The notes under the pieces are model-generated. The model did no database searches. It was not told the origin of the DNA and was given only the letters and a program-made list of their open reading frames with translations. Below, piece after piece: positions 1-9,134 of a stretch of DNA of 64,000 bases (within the stretch, counting starts at the first letter, position 1; each line of letters begins with the position of its first letter). The stretch lies in the NCBI GenBank assembly GCA_009780135.1, contig WRAP01000003.1, positions 41,452 to 105,451 of the forward strand, written 5' to 3'. The translations under genes and the position numbers were made by a program. This stretch comes from Bacillota bacterium (GTDB lineage Bacteria; Bacillota; Clostridia; Christensenellales; Pumilibacteraceae).

Positions 1-2
1 AG

Positions 3-854
3 GTAAATGGTAGAATACAAACTCACAAATACTATATCGTGTATGAAACAGTTTTAGATATATTACCACGCAATCCCAAGAACTTAAGTTCTTCAAAATG
101 TTTTTATGTAAAAGAATGTTTGTTTAATCCTGATTCTTTAAAAGATATAACTGAATTAAAAATGCTGACAAGCATAAAAAATCAATCAGGAGAGTGGGAA
201 CCAAGAAAAGTGCCTTTATTTAATTTAGGTTGCTATAAACTACCAAAAACAATAACTCCTCCACGCTTTAGTAGACATTATGATTGGAATCTTTATACAA
301 ATAAAATAAAACTTGAGAAATTTGATTGCTATCAAGGTGAGCTTTTTATATTTAGTGAAAAAGAAGAAAGCGAGGAGTATTTGAAATTATCACCGTATGC
401 TGGTGAATTGCGAATTTGGTTAGAGCATTTAGAAAAAGGCTTTACTCTTAAAGATTGGAATTTAGATCGTATAAAAGAAAAAGCCGAAAAATATTATAAC
501 GAAAATCCTCATATGAGACCTACAGATGAAAAATATGATGATGTAAAACAAAATTATCCCGTAAAGGAATGGCGAGAGCCTTTAGAAAGCAATGAAGAAA
601 CAAAAGAATATTTAGAGTTTTGCGATAGGGTTGAAAGTGCGTTGAAGAATTTTACAAATGCTTTAGATATAAATTCCAAGCAAGTCCAAAAGCCGTTAGT
701 AAACCTAGTTAAAGAATTAAATAAAATTAGCGATGAAACTGGATTTATAGGAACATTAGAACGAGAGGATTTATCTGATTATATTGCTAAGATATTAGCC
801 TCGTTAAAGAAAAGCATACTAATAGAAACTTTAGATAGAAGTAGAGAATGGTAG
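3..854 (+). CDS. Unknown protein, 5' end outside the window
   Basis: I do not recognise this gene. The frame is open to the left edge (codons from position 3 read VNGRIQTHKYYIV before the first listed GTG at 39), and no ribosome-binding site precedes that GTG, so the true start probably lies upstream. About 284 residues are visible. The protein is charged and soluble, rich in Lys, Glu, Asn and Tyr, with an aromatic first half and a predicted helical second half (residues about 185-265). There is no signal peptide or membrane segment. It ends with TAG at 852-854. The following 140 bases hold two short palindromic fragments and no terminator I can support. Confidence 0.6.
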   Translation, partial: VNGRIQTHKYYIVYETVLDILPRNPKNLSSSKCFYVKECLFNPDSLKDITELKMLTSIKNQSGEWEPRKVPLFNLGCYKLPKTITPPRFSRHYDWNLYTNKIKLEKFDCYQGELFIFSEKEESEEYLKLSPYAGELRIWLEHLEKGFTLKDWNLDRIKEKAEKYYNENPHMRPTDEKYDDVKQNYPVKEWREPLESNEETKEYLEFCDRVESALKNFTNALDINSKQVQKPLVNLVKELNKISDETGFIGTLEREDLSDYIAKILASLKKSILIETLDRSREW

Positions 855-994
855 AGGCGGTTTTTAATGTATAAAAATCAAAACATAATAGTTGTAGGGG
901 AGGCATACTGGGCGTCTCGAATAATAGTTTGATAGTAATTTAAACATAGTATATAGGCGACATATTGTCGTCCGAGCCTTAAAAAATAAACATT

Positions 995-1753
995 ATGTCA
1001 AATGTAAAACAAAAATGTCAATCGTGTAATGCGAAACTAAAGGTGGATAGCACTGTTAGAAGTGGTTTTTGCAAGCGTTGCGGAGCTAGCTTTTATAATG
1101 CTAATTTTGTTGAAAGCAACCTAAATCGTGATTCGTGGCAAACTCCGCAAAGTACAAATCAAGATTTTGGGCAAAATACAAATACTCAAAATATTGCTCA
1201 AAACACTTGGCAATCAACTAATACACAATCGCAAAATCAAAACACTTGGCAGACAAATAGTCCGCAATCCTCAAGCCAAAATTCGTGGCAAAATGTAGAA
1301 AATTCTAATTCAAATTCTAATCAACCAACTACTAATATTCAAGCTAATTGGCAGACTGTTAATCCACAAACTCATAGTCAACCTCCTCTGCAAACTTCGC
1401 AACCCGATAATCCAGAATTTTGGCAAACGGCATTTAATAATAATCTACCTACATTGCAAGCTATGGGTTATAGGAATAACACTTGGGACTCTCGAGTGTT
1501 TACAGTTCCGCTAAATAGTGCCATCGGTACTTGCCCGTTTTGTAAAAACCGTGCAGATTGGTATCTTCCTAAAGACTCTACAACAAAATTTATGTGTCCG
1601 TTTTGTTTAGCAGGTATCAATGTTAAAATGACATTATTTACAGATAAAATAAAATCTATCGAAATTTTTGATTTAGGTAGAGCAACTCATCTCTATAAAT
1701 TAGGTGCTATTGACCCTTATTTATTTATAACCAACCCCAAGCATAAACGCTAG
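995..1753 (+). CDS. Q/N-rich zinc-ribbon protein
   Basis: A 252-residue protein in three parts. Residues 1-35 form a zinc ribbon (CQSC about 18 residues before CKRC). Residues about 45-145 are low-complexity, built almost only of Q, N, S, T, W and P, with a recurring (N/S)(T/S)WQ unit about every 12 residues. Residues 150-252 form a second folded domain with a CPFC-about 19-CPFC zinc ribbon. There is no signal peptide, so it is probably cytoplasmic. Tandem zinc knuckles joined by a prion-like linker suggest nucleic-acid or protein binding, but that is inference. The start is ATG 995; there is no clear Shine-Dalgarno. A strong terminator follows at 1860. Confidence 0.75.
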   Translation: MSNVKQKCQSCNAKLKVDSTVRSGFCKRCGASFYNANFVESNLNRDSWQTPQSTNQDFGQNTNTQNIAQNTWQSTNTQSQNQNTWQTNSPQSSSQNSWQNVENSNSNSNQPTTNIQANWQTVNPQTHSQPPLQTSQPDNPEFWQTAFNNNLPTLQAMGYRNNTWDSRVFTVPLNSAIGTCPFCKNRADWYLPKDSTTKFMCPFCLAGINVKMTLFTDKIKSIEIFDLGRATHLYKLGAIDPYLFITNPKHKR

Positions 1754-1859
1754 AAGTAGAGAGAGTGTTGCAATAAAAATATACCTCAAAGTAATCACAA
1801 AGTTAAACTTATTACTTAAAACAGTAGGGGAGTTCATTAAGAACTTTTTATAGCCTAAT

Positions 1860-1897
1860 AAAAACCCCATTAACGCAATAGCGTTAATGGGGTTTTT
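1860..1897. terminator. Bidirectional rho-independent terminator
   Basis: A perfect 17-bp inverted repeat (arms 1860-1876 and 1881-1897, loop AATA), with an A-run on one side and a T-run on the other. It lies between the convergent zinc-ribbon and GH3 genes and can serve both. Confidence 0.9.
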
Positions 1898-1922
1898 ATT
1901 TATAATAATTAGCTTAGTAGCA

Positions 1923-4900
1923 TTATTGTTTTTTAAATAATGCTTTTATATCTGAGAAATATGCTAGTAGAACAGCAATAATGCTAAGTGGCAACCCTAA
2001 GAACCAAATAAGTTGGAAACTTAGACCTATAACATTAAAATTAGGTATACGATTTGTAACCGGAGGTAATGTTACTCCTGCGTCGTAAGCATTAAAATTA
2101 GCATGCATATACTCAGCAAAGAACCAAGTGTAATTTAAGTTTCTTGCAGCTTCTCTAATTCGCCAACGAATTTCGTTAGATTCTATAAGTTCTGCATTAG
2201 TGAAAGTTTGACCTGCTACACCTCTACCTATATTGGAATGTCCCATACCTTTATCGCCACCAGCTCTAATTTTTTGGTCCATACTCATATAGCTACCGTT
2301 ATCTGCCCAGTCGGTCATAATGGCACCTCTAAAGCCCCATTCGCGTCTAGTAACTGTAGTAAGAAGATGGAAGCTACCACCTTCCCACATAGCACCTAGT
2401 CTAGAGTAACCACTCATAATGCCAAGGCTACCGTGTCCGGTTGCAGCGTAGCGGTTCATACCCATTCTAAACGGTACAAGATAAACCTCTCTTAATGCTT
2501 GCTCTGTTAAGAAAATGTATAAGCCGTTTCTATTAGATTCCTGAACATAAACAGCTAAGTGTTTAATATAGGTGTAAATACCCATATCCATCATTCCTCT
2601 TATATAATTAGAGGCTATTACACCGGTTAAAAAGCCGGATTCGCTATAATATTCAAAGTTTCTGCCGTTTAGTGGAGAGCGGTGTATATGAATACCTGGG
2701 CTAAGCATACCTGAAACGCCTCTAACCCTTGATTCTCTACCTTTTTCCCAACCTTGACGGCGAGCTAGCCTATAGCTAAAGGTTTGAGCAACTGTAGTAG
2801 CATTTGGCCAGCCAATACCCTTAGAACCACCAGAATGTCCATTATCTCTAAAGCTGTTCATCTGGTTAGTAGCATCCGGAACAAAGGTTCTCGGTCTTCC
2901 TATAAGAGCAAAACCTTTTTCGCCGAGTGCCCATGGACTTGCACTTCTTAACCAGCCATCGCCAATAAGATGTTGAGGATTGTTGGTGGTTTGACCTGCA
3001 CCTACTGTTGACGGAGTTCCTATTGCCATAAGCCTTGTAAGATCATCCCAACGCGGATGCCAAGGAGCATTCCAATTTCCGTTATTATGAACTAACGCAA
3101 ACGATAATTCGCCTAATCTGGTTCTATCTCTACCCATAGTTCTATCAGTTTCGTTTTGTCTACTATGCTCTATATACCAATTTCTAAGAGCATCGCCCTC
3201 TAATCCGTCAGGTGGTGTAATAGGAGTAAATGTGTTTCTCCAAATTTGTTCTTGCTGAGCATTTGGTGCAGTAACACCAACAGCAGAAATAAAAGGAGCA
3301 TGGAGATTTGGATCAAAATTAACACCATTAACAGTAAACCCTGTACCGGTAGCTACATGAGGACTTTGCTCTTGTAGATTAACATAAGGATGAAGGTTAT
3401 GGAAGTTTTCTCTCCAAAGAATTGCGTGTGATTGTCTGAACAGGTTGATATCTATCATTGCAGGAGTAATATCTCTAGACGGAGCTAAAACAGGGAAAGT
3501 TTCAGTAAAATTAGTACGAGTCATTTGTGCCATTCTCTGCACTTCTTCGCCACTTTCTAATACTGTATCGGCAATAGGAACACCGTCGCCACCTGTAGTT
3601 CTGCTACGGGCAGCATTGCCGCTAAAACGAGTTACTACAGAAGTACGCTCACTTGGACACTCTCTAAAATTTAGTGGGTCATAAGTAAATCGATGTCCGG
3701 TTGCTACTTGTAAATTTATAGTTGAAGAGTGCATTATGTCTCCGGTTGGGTCTTCAGATACTTGATGAGAGTTATGTCTTACAGTAACCTCAAAAATACC
3801 CGGCACTAATACAAACCCACCAAAATTTAGATATTCGCCAGCAATTGTTTGACCTGGTGCCAAGCCTGTTACATTATAAGTATCAAACGAAGCTAAGTCG
3901 TACACCAAGAACGGTAACCTTACTACTTCCCAATAGGGCAGATTAGGAGTTCCTCTAGGATGTAGTACCTGATATGTTTTACCAAAAGCAAGAAGGTTAG
4001 CAGAGGACATTTCTAAGCCTAACTCTGCTGTCCAAGGGGGATTAGAATAAAGTTGAACAACCTCCATACCAGGAACAGTACCAACATTTGTAACTCTTAC
4101 ATAAATAACCACCTCGTCGTTTGGCGAAATTGGCAGATTTTCTCCAGCTGTAATGTCGTCTATTTCTACGCCACCTATCTCAATACGGTTTACTTCCCAC
4201 TCAAACTCAGCATAGCTAAGTCCAAATCCAAATGGGAACTGAACTACAGCATCAAAACCTGTTGGTTCTATTCTTTCGCCTGTTCTAAAGCAAGTTCTAT
4301 ATCTAGGGATTTTTGCTATAGAACGCTCTATTAGTCTTTCGTTATGAGTAATCGTATTAGCATTTCGTGTTGCATCTCCGATAGGTTGCCCTGTTATAGG
4401 ATCTCGGTCTAATTGCGTTCCGATTCTATCGCTAAACCACTGTGGAATATGTCCGTATCTAAACTCATCCCAAACACCCATAGTATCTGCGGTTTCGTAC
4501 CATTTGTAGCCTACAAAAATACCTTCGCTATAGTCAATATATGCTACACCTCGGTGATCCTCGCGATATCCACCGGCACCTTGAAAGTTCGAGTTAAATG
4601 AATGTATCCCATGGTCACTTGCAGTGCCGCTTCCTGCAGGATAGATGTTCATATCTCTTGTTATATTTCTAAAGTAGCGTTGTCCAAACTCAAGCGGTGC
4701 ATGAGGATTATGAGTCGAAGCATTTCTAGCCGGAGCTGTTAACCATCCTATTGCAGTATCATGTTGGTTAGAGTCACCTGCATTATTCCAACTAGCTGCT
4801 GTACGCATATCAAAAGCAAATGTGCTTGCTGTTCTACCACTTGGGCTTACTACCGGCCATAGATATCTTCCTTGTGCTTCTGTTAAAGTTTCGTTAAACG

Positions 4901-6104
4901 GTATACGCTCACCCATAGAAACAGGGTGATTGGCAGTAGGAGTTGTAGCAGCTGGTATTCCGTCAGTATAAGCGGGAACACCACCTAAAATTTCTCTTCT
5001 TTCGCTAAAATCCCATAATAGTCTAGGAAGAGCAGAAGCCGAGCGAAGACCTGTTGCACCTACAAATAATGCAGCATCCAACCCCGGAATAGTTTCCAAA
5101 AAGCCTAGTTCCATAGTATTTGTAGAATTTATAATAACAATAGTATTAGTAAAGTTAGCACCTGCAAAACGAAGAAGCTCTTCTTCTTCTGTAGAAATCT
5201 CTAAGTAATGGCGATAAGGATCACAAATTGATAAATCCACATTTTCTATAAGTGGATGTACAGGACCTTTATACTGAACCTTTGGTGCATCTATACTTTC
5301 GCCTGCAATTCTGGTTATAACTACAATAGCTGTGTCTGAGAAGTTTGCCGCTTCTCTAAGCAAATTAGTGTACTCTTGCCCATAAGCACTATGATTCATA
5401 TCCGGCTCTATAATGCGATAAAATTGGAAATCATAATATCTAAGTGCACCGGAAAAGCCGCCTCCTAAAGTTCGAGCGGCATTAGCTCCTGCAAGATTTG
5501 GTCTTCTGCCGGGTGCTACCGTGCGTGCATGATGAGGTCTAGCACCATAACCCAAATAAAAGTCTATAAGATCTTGGAATGGTTCTATACCTGCTAGTTC
5601 TAATGCACCTAAGGTGTTAGTTTGCGGAACATTTACAATACCAACCTCGGCATAATATCCATTGGCACCGTCTACACCTCTATAGGCATGTCCTGGAATA
5701 GTTGGGCCTCCTTCGTGAAAACCACCTACTCTTCTATAAACCTGGCCGGATCCAGAGCCACCGGGCACCCAAGAGGTTGCACCCCAACCCAGTACCGCTA
5801 CCTGAGGCGTACCGGCACCTCTAGTCAAAGGTAGTACAGGTCTAGTTTGACCGGGTCTTGTTTCGTTTCTAAGTAGTACAGCACCCTCTAAAACTATTTG
5901 TTCAGCTAATTCGTCGGCAGTAAACTCAGGGTCTACAAATGTTCCGCCGTCTTCTACTCCGACAACTTCAAACCCTGCTAAATCTGCTATAACCTCGCCT
6001 TGGGTGTGATTTATAACCGCTGTAAGCATTGTTGCAAATAAAAATAGTCCTGCAAAAGTAAGTGCTACAGCTTTTAATATCTTTCTAATCAAAGATTGTT
6101 TCAT
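1923..6104 (-). CDS. Membrane-anchored, domain-permuted GH3 glycoside hydrolase
   Basis: A 1393-residue beta-glucosidase-type family 3 glycosidase that would release terminal sugars outside the cell. The domain order is reversed relative to the common GH3 layout. An N-terminal signal/membrane segment (about 10-32) is followed by the GH3 C-terminal-type domain (about 60-630), a fibronectin III-like domain (about 635-800) and then the catalytic barrel. Barrel motifs are LNGRNFEYYSE near 1145, KHLAVYVQESNRNG near 1181, and MTDW with nucleophile Asp1265. A C-terminal membrane helix (about 1360-1385) ends in KALFKKQ, so both ends are probably anchored with the enzyme outside. Start ATG 6104 is preceded by GGAGA. 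Permuted GH3 enzymes are known from rumen Clostridia (Ruminococcus albus, Butyrivibrio). Substrate unknown. Confidence 0.9.
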   Translation of the reverse strand: MKQSLIRKILKAVALTFAGLFLFATMLTAVINHTQGEVIADLAGFEVVGVEDGGTFVDPEFTADELAEQIVLEGAVLLRNETRPGQTRPVLPLTRGAGTPQVAVLGWGATSWVPGGSGSGQVYRRVGGFHEGGPTIPGHAYRGVDGANGYYAEVGIVNVPQTNTLGALELAGIEPFQDLIDFYLGYGARPHHARTVAPGRRPNLAGANAARTLGGGFSGALRYYDFQFYRIIEPDMNHSAYGQEYTNLLREAANFSDTAIVVITRIAGESIDAPKVQYKGPVHPLIENVDLSICDPYRHYLEISTEEEELLRFAGANFTNTIVIINSTNTMELGFLETIPGLDAALFVGATGLRSASALPRLLWDFSERREILGGVPAYTDGIPAATTPTANHPVSMGERIPFNETLTEAQGRYLWPVVSPSGRTASTFAFDMRTAASWNNAGDSNQHDTAIGWLTAPARNASTHNPHAPLEFGQRYFRNITRDMNIYPAGSGTASDHGIHSFNSNFQGAGGYREDHRGVAYIDYSEGIFVGYKWYETADTMGVWDEFRYGHIPQWFSDRIGTQLDRDPITGQPIGDATRNANTITHNERLIERSIAKIPRYRTCFRTGERIEPTGFDAVVQFPFGFGLSYAEFEWEVNRIEIGGVEIDDITAGENLPISPNDEVVIYVRVTNVGTVPGMEVVQLYSNPPWTAELGLEMSSANLLAFGKTYQVLHPRGTPNLPYWEVVRLPFLVYDLASFDTYNVTGLAPGQTIAGEYLNFGGFVLVPGIFEVTVRHNSHQVSEDPTGDIMHSSTINLQVATGHRFTYDPLNFRECPSERTSVVTRFSGNAARSRTTGGDGVPIADTVLESGEEVQRMAQMTRTNFTETFPVLAPSRDITPAMIDINLFRQSHAILWRENFHNLHPYVNLQEQSPHVATGTGFTVNGVNFDPNLHAPFISAVGVTAPNAQQEQIWRNTFTPITPPDGLEGDALRNWYIEHSRQNETDRTMGRDRTRLGELSFALVHNNGNWNAPWHPRWDDLTRLMAIGTPSTVGAGQTTNNPQHLIGDGWLRSASPWALGEKGFALIGRPRTFVPDATNQMNSFRDNGHSGGSKGIGWPNATTVAQTFSYRLARRQGWEKGRESRVRGVSGMLSPGIHIHRSPLNGRNFEYYSESGFLTGVIASNYIRGMMDMGIYTYIKHLAVYVQESNRNGLYIFLTEQALREVYLVPFRMGMNRYAATGHGSLGIMSGYSRLGAMWEGGSFHLLTTVTRREWGFRGAIMTDWADNGSYMSMDQKIRAGGDKGMGHSNIGRGVAGQTFTNAELIESNEIRWRIREAARNLNYTWFFAEYMHANFNAYDAGVTLPPVTNRIPNFNVIGLSFQLIWFLGLPLSIIAVLLAYFSDIKALFKKQ

Positions 6105-6261
6105 TTTTTTTAATTTCTCCTTCTATTCTTAAAATTAGTTTAAGAATGATTTTTATTTTTGTTAAAAACTATCTTGACAAACAAGTAAATTCGATATTTA
6201 ATAAAAATCGACTTTAATTTGTTTATAAGACAACTTTGCTATATTTTATCAAATATCGCTA

Positions 6262-6645
6262 TCAAGCAACAGAGAGCTCTTCATTTTCTCTATTTAATAA
6301 AAATGCCAGTGCTGCCGCTCCAAGCAATAAAATGCCTGCAACTAATCCAAAGGCATTAAAGCTCATTAGAGATACTAGACTTAGCACCCCAGCCACTGCT
6401 AAAAATATTGGACTTATTAGTGATTTACGGAATAAATAACCAGTGCCTATAATAGCCAAAACACCTACAAGCATAAGAATTATATTGGATATAAGACCGA
6501 GCAAAAGAGGAGTTTCGCGTATTAAAACATCTAAATCAGTATTAAGTGAATCAATAGAACCCATAATACCACCAACAATTGCTAATACAATACCGGTTAA
6601 ACCGGCACCCAGTGCCGCAAATAAGAAAATTTTCTTTTTATTCAT
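6262..6645 (-). CDS. Small four-helix membrane protein
   Basis: A 127-residue protein with four predicted membrane helices (about 5-28, 46-70, 76-94 and 97-117), a positively charged N-terminus (MNKKK) and a short acidic C-terminal tail. Family not recognised. The start is firm: AAGGAGGT lies 6-7 bases before ATG 6645. It ends with TGA, one of the few TGA stops in the window. It lies 157 bases upstream of the GH3 gene on the same strand and could be co-transcribed, though that gap could also hold a promoter. Confidence 0.7.
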   Translation of the reverse strand: MNKKKIFLFAALGAGLTGIVLAIVGGIMGSIDSLNTDLDVLIRETPLLLGLISNIILMLVGVLAIIGTGYLFRKSLISPIFLAVAGVLSLVSLMSFNAFGLVAGILLLGAAALAFLLNRENEELSVA

Positions 6646-6961
6646 AATATACCTCCTTTTCTAGACAAGGATTAAAGCACGCGGAAATACACAGCTTTTT
6701 TAATGCTTGTTAGATAATTTTTTATTAAAAATAATTTGCTTTTGTATGTATTGTCCACAATGGGTAAGTCAAAGGCTTTGCTTTGGATTTTGCTTAGCCA
6801 TGACACAACACAAGTGTGAGTCAAGTATACTACATAAAATACCTCATTGTCAAATGCTAAATTACAAGTTTTTTAGCCGATTTTATTTATTTTTTCACTT
6901 TACAAATACTCAATATTTTTGTTATAATTTATAGAGGTGTTCCAATAAAACTCCCCCCTGC
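6646..6961. other. Intergenic region between divergent units
   Basis: This 316-base AT-rich stretch holds the leader and ribosome-binding site of the leftward membrane-protein gene and the upstream region of tRNA-Thr. Open frames inside it look non-coding. I see no strong hairpin and no confident pair of -35/-10 boxes. Confidence 0.5.
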
Positions 6962-7038
6962 GCTGATGTAGCTCAGCAGGTAGAGCACTTCCTTGGTAAG
7001 GAAGAGGTTCGTGGGTTCAAATCCCATCATCAGCTCCA
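6962..7038 (+). tRNA. tRNA-Thr (anticodon GGT)
   Basis: Complete cloverleaf: 7-bp acceptor stem GCTGATG/CATCAGC, D arm GCTC/GAGC, anticodon stem CTTCC/GGAAG with loop TTGGTAA (anticodon GGT), T arm GTGGG-TTCAAAT-CCCAT, discriminator T and encoded CCA. Confidence 0.97.
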
Positions 7039-7039
7039 A

Positions 7040-7087
7040 AAAAAACTCCTGTTTATTAACCAAGTGGCAACAAACGGGAGTTTTTTT
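7040..7087 (+). terminator. Terminator of tRNA-Thr
   Basis: Inverted repeat AAAACTCCTGTTT / AAACGGGAGTTTT (one G-U pair) followed by a T-run, directly after the tRNA. Confidence 0.85.
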
Positions 7088-7113
7088 ATCCCTATGTAAA
7101 CAAATATTTTAAT

Positions 7114-7142
7114 TTGATTTTCTGTATATTTTTTGCTATAAT
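7114..7142 (+). promoter_or_regulatory. Sigma-A promoter giving a leaderless transcript
   Basis: TTGATT (7114-7119), 17-base spacer, TATAAT (7137-7142). Only six bases separate the -10 box from ATG 7149, so transcription should start at or next to the start codon. Confidence 0.7.
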
Positions 7143-7148
7143 AACCAT

Positions 7149-7517
7149 ATGAGTTCAACTACTTATTCAAAACGACATGAAAATATTGTTTTAAGCGGGA
7201 TAGAAGCAATTTCAGAGGTCTTGCTTGGTGACGACATGCTTGAGAAAGAAAGTCTATTGTTTTGTTTGGACAAATATTTAAACCCTTATTTTAGATATGA
7301 CTTATCTTATAAAGATGATATATTTTTGCTTGTCGAACAGGTCATAGTTGGCAATAATTCTAAAGAGTGTAAAGAAGAAGCAATTCATTTATTAGCTACT
7401 TATGCCTGTCCTCCGTTTAATATTATTACAGAAAATCTTGATAAAATAGAGCTTGAATTTTTGTCAGACATTAACTACACTAATAGGCGGAATTTTCTTC
7501 TTGATGGCAAAAAATAA
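7149..7517 (+). CDS. Unknown 122-aa protein
   Basis: A 122-residue soluble acidic protein of predicted helical character, without signal peptide, cysteine pair or recognisable motif. Family not recognised. The promoter -10 box ends six bases before ATG 7149 and there is no Shine-Dalgarno, so I infer leaderless translation. Its 3' end (GGC AAA AAA TAA) overlaps a possible 34-codon frame in the +1 register (7504-7608). Confidence 0.6.
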   Translation: MSSTTYSKRHENIVLSGIEAISEVLLGDDMLEKESLLFCLDKYLNPYFRYDLSYKDDIFLLVEQVIVGNNSKECKEEAIHLLATYACPPFNIITENLDKIELEFLSDINYTNRRNFLLDGKK

Positions 7518-7608
7518 AAGGGGAAAAACGATATTAGATATTATTGTTGAGATAATTCAAGATACAGATGATACAGGTCATGATTGTATTTTGGAAATAG
7601 TTGACTAA
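7504..7608 (+). CDS. Possible small acidic protein overlapping the previous gene
   Basis: A 34-codon frame (MAKNKRGKTILDIIVEIIQD... ending EIVD) starts 14 bases before the end of the preceding gene. Re-initiation at the overlap, or frameshifting in the A-run, could make it. It has a basic start and acidic tail. No homologue recognised and no ribosome-binding site, so it may be chance. Confidence 0.3.
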   Translation: MAKNKRGKTILDIIVEIIQDTDDTGHDCILEIVD

Positions 7609-7641
7609 TTATGATGAAATAAATTATTGAAGTATAAATAT

Positions 7642-7681
7642 AAAGCACTAAAAAGTATCTTTTTTATAAAGGTGCTTTTTT
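7642..7681 (+). terminator. Terminator-like hairpin
   Basis: AAAGCAC / GTGCTTT arms around an AT-rich loop, followed by a T-run. It closes the 7149-7608 unit. Confidence 0.65.
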
Positions 7682-7708
7682 GATTGTAAAAAATATTTTT
7701 TTATTTTT

Positions 7709-7738
7709 TGCAACGAAACGATATTTTAATGTGTATTA
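7709..7738 (+). promoter_or_regulatory. ECF-sigma-type promoter (copy 1)
   Basis: TGCAAC (7709-7714), 16-base spacer, GTGTATTA (7731-7738), preceded by a T-run. The same block precedes the genes at 14962 (+) and 38865 (-). The AAC-type -35 and 16-base spacing match promoters of ECF sigma factors; the assignment is inference. Confidence 0.55.
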
Positions 7739-7826
7739 GTGGTATGGAAGCATTTGCAAATGTTTTATTAGTATAAAATCTAAATCTAAAAAATCAAAAA
7801 ATAAAACAAAAAAGAGGTAAAAAACA

Positions 7827-8963
7827 ATGAAAAAGAGAGTTTTAATAACGATAATGATAACGGTACTAGCGATGATACTTAGTTTATCGTCTTTAGTTGG
7901 GTGTGCTGGTGATAATTGGACGGCTGATAGCGAGTGGAATAACTCAGCTCCGAGTGCAACACCTAATGCACCGCCTAATGACGGAAACGGCGGAAACGGT
8001 GGAGGGCAAACTCCGCCACAAGAAAATCCAAACCCTCATGACGGCATAACTACACCTAATCGTTTAGTAGTTTACACCGCTAACTTTACAATCCATACCA
8101 ATAATTTTGGCGAAACTTTGCTATTTTTGCGTAGCACTATCAATAGAGATATGGGTGAGTGGTTTGATAGGCAAGATGTTCAATATCACGACCGTCACGC
8201 TGTGCTGGTTGCTCGAGTAGCATCAAGTAGACTGTATGACTTTATTGATGAAATTATTGACGAATTAGGTATGGGTGCTATTCGTCATCACGATATAAAT
8301 GCAACTGATGTCTCGCTTGCTCACCGAGACCGTACCCTTGCTATTCAAGAAGAGGAAAGACATTTAGAATGGTTACATCAAGAAATGGAGCGGGCAATAG
8401 CTCAAAATCAAACATTTGCTCAAAGACAAACGATTCAAACTCAAATAAATCAGGCTCAAACTAGATTGAATACTTTAATTACGGCACAAAATACAGTTAA
8501 TCAACAAATTCATTTTAGTGTTGTAACAATAACTCTTAGAGAAAGCTATCCGTCAACACCGGAACCTACTACCCCCGAATCTGAAAACGAAGAGGATGAA
8601 GAGCCGAGCCGTACGGCTATAGCCTTTAGTAACGCTTGGACAGTTATCTCCAGTATTTTGATTGGAATGCTGTATGTGCTAGCGGTGCTGTTGCCTCTTG
8701 GTGCGGTTGTTGTTCCTGCGGTTTTCCTGATTAAATATTTAATTAAAAAGGAGAGGGCAAAACAAAGAGAGCTAGCCATTGCCGAAGGCAGAGATCCTGA
8801 TGCTCCGAAAGCTAGAAGAGGATATAAGCACCCGATACCACAGCATATAAATTATTATCAAAATCAATCATATCAACCTCAATCACAGAATTCTTCGGTA
8901 TTTAATCAAACTTCGCCATCAACAGAAGAAAAAAACGAATCAGTCGAAGAAAAATCAGAATAA
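7827..8963 (+). CDS. DUF4349-family lipoprotein
   Basis: A 378-residue envelope protein. The signal peptide ends in a lipobox (SLVGC, Cys about 26), followed by a Gly/Asn/Pro-rich linker (about 30-75). A DUF4349-like domain (about 80-235) contains a coiled coil with Gln/Glu-rich heptads at about 165-215. One membrane helix (about 267-295) precedes a basic, Gln/Pro-rich cytoplasmic tail. DUF4349 proteins are widespread in Bacillota and their biochemical role is unknown. A ribosome-binding site (AGAGGT) precedes ATG 7827. The ECF-like promoter upstream suggests envelope-stress control. Confidence 0.85.
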   Translation: MKKRVLITIMITVLAMILSLSSLVGCAGDNWTADSEWNNSAPSATPNAPPNDGNGGNGGGQTPPQENPNPHDGITTPNRLVVYTANFTIHTNNFGETLLFLRSTINRDMGEWFDRQDVQYHDRHAVLVARVASSRLYDFIDEIIDELGMGAIRHHDINATDVSLAHRDRTLAIQEEERHLEWLHQEMERAIAQNQTFAQRQTIQTQINQAQTRLNTLITAQNTVNQQIHFSVVTITLRESYPSTPEPTTPESENEEDEEPSRTAIAFSNAWTVISSILIGMLYVLAVLLPLGAVVVPAVFLIKYLIKKERAKQRELAIAEGRDPDAPKARRGYKHPIPQHINYYQNQSYQPQSQNSSVFNQTSPSTEEKNESVEEKSE

Positions 8964-8992
8964 GAAAAACGAAAAAATAAAAATAAACTAAC

Positions 8993-9035
8993 AAAAACAC
9001 TATAGTAGCATATTTTTAACACTATAGTGTTTTTT
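8993..9035 (+). terminator. Terminator of the DUF4349 gene
   Basis: Perfect 14-bp arms AAAAACACTATAGT (8993-9006) and ACTATAGTGTTTTT (9021-9034) with a trailing T-run. Confidence 0.85.
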
Positions 9036-9067
9036 GTAAAATAATAAATAAATTCATATAAAAATAA

Positions 9068-9096
9068 TTGACATAAACTTTTAGAAATAATACACT
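9068..9096 (+). promoter_or_regulatory. Sigma-A promoter of guaA-pyrG
   Basis: TTGACA (9068-9073), 17-base spacer, TACACT (9091-9096). The predicted leader is about 32 bases. It shows no purine-riboswitch core or clear Shine-Dalgarno. Confidence 0.75.
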
Positions 9097-9134
9097 AAAA
9101 GCACGGACTATCAACGATAAAAATTTGTATTATT

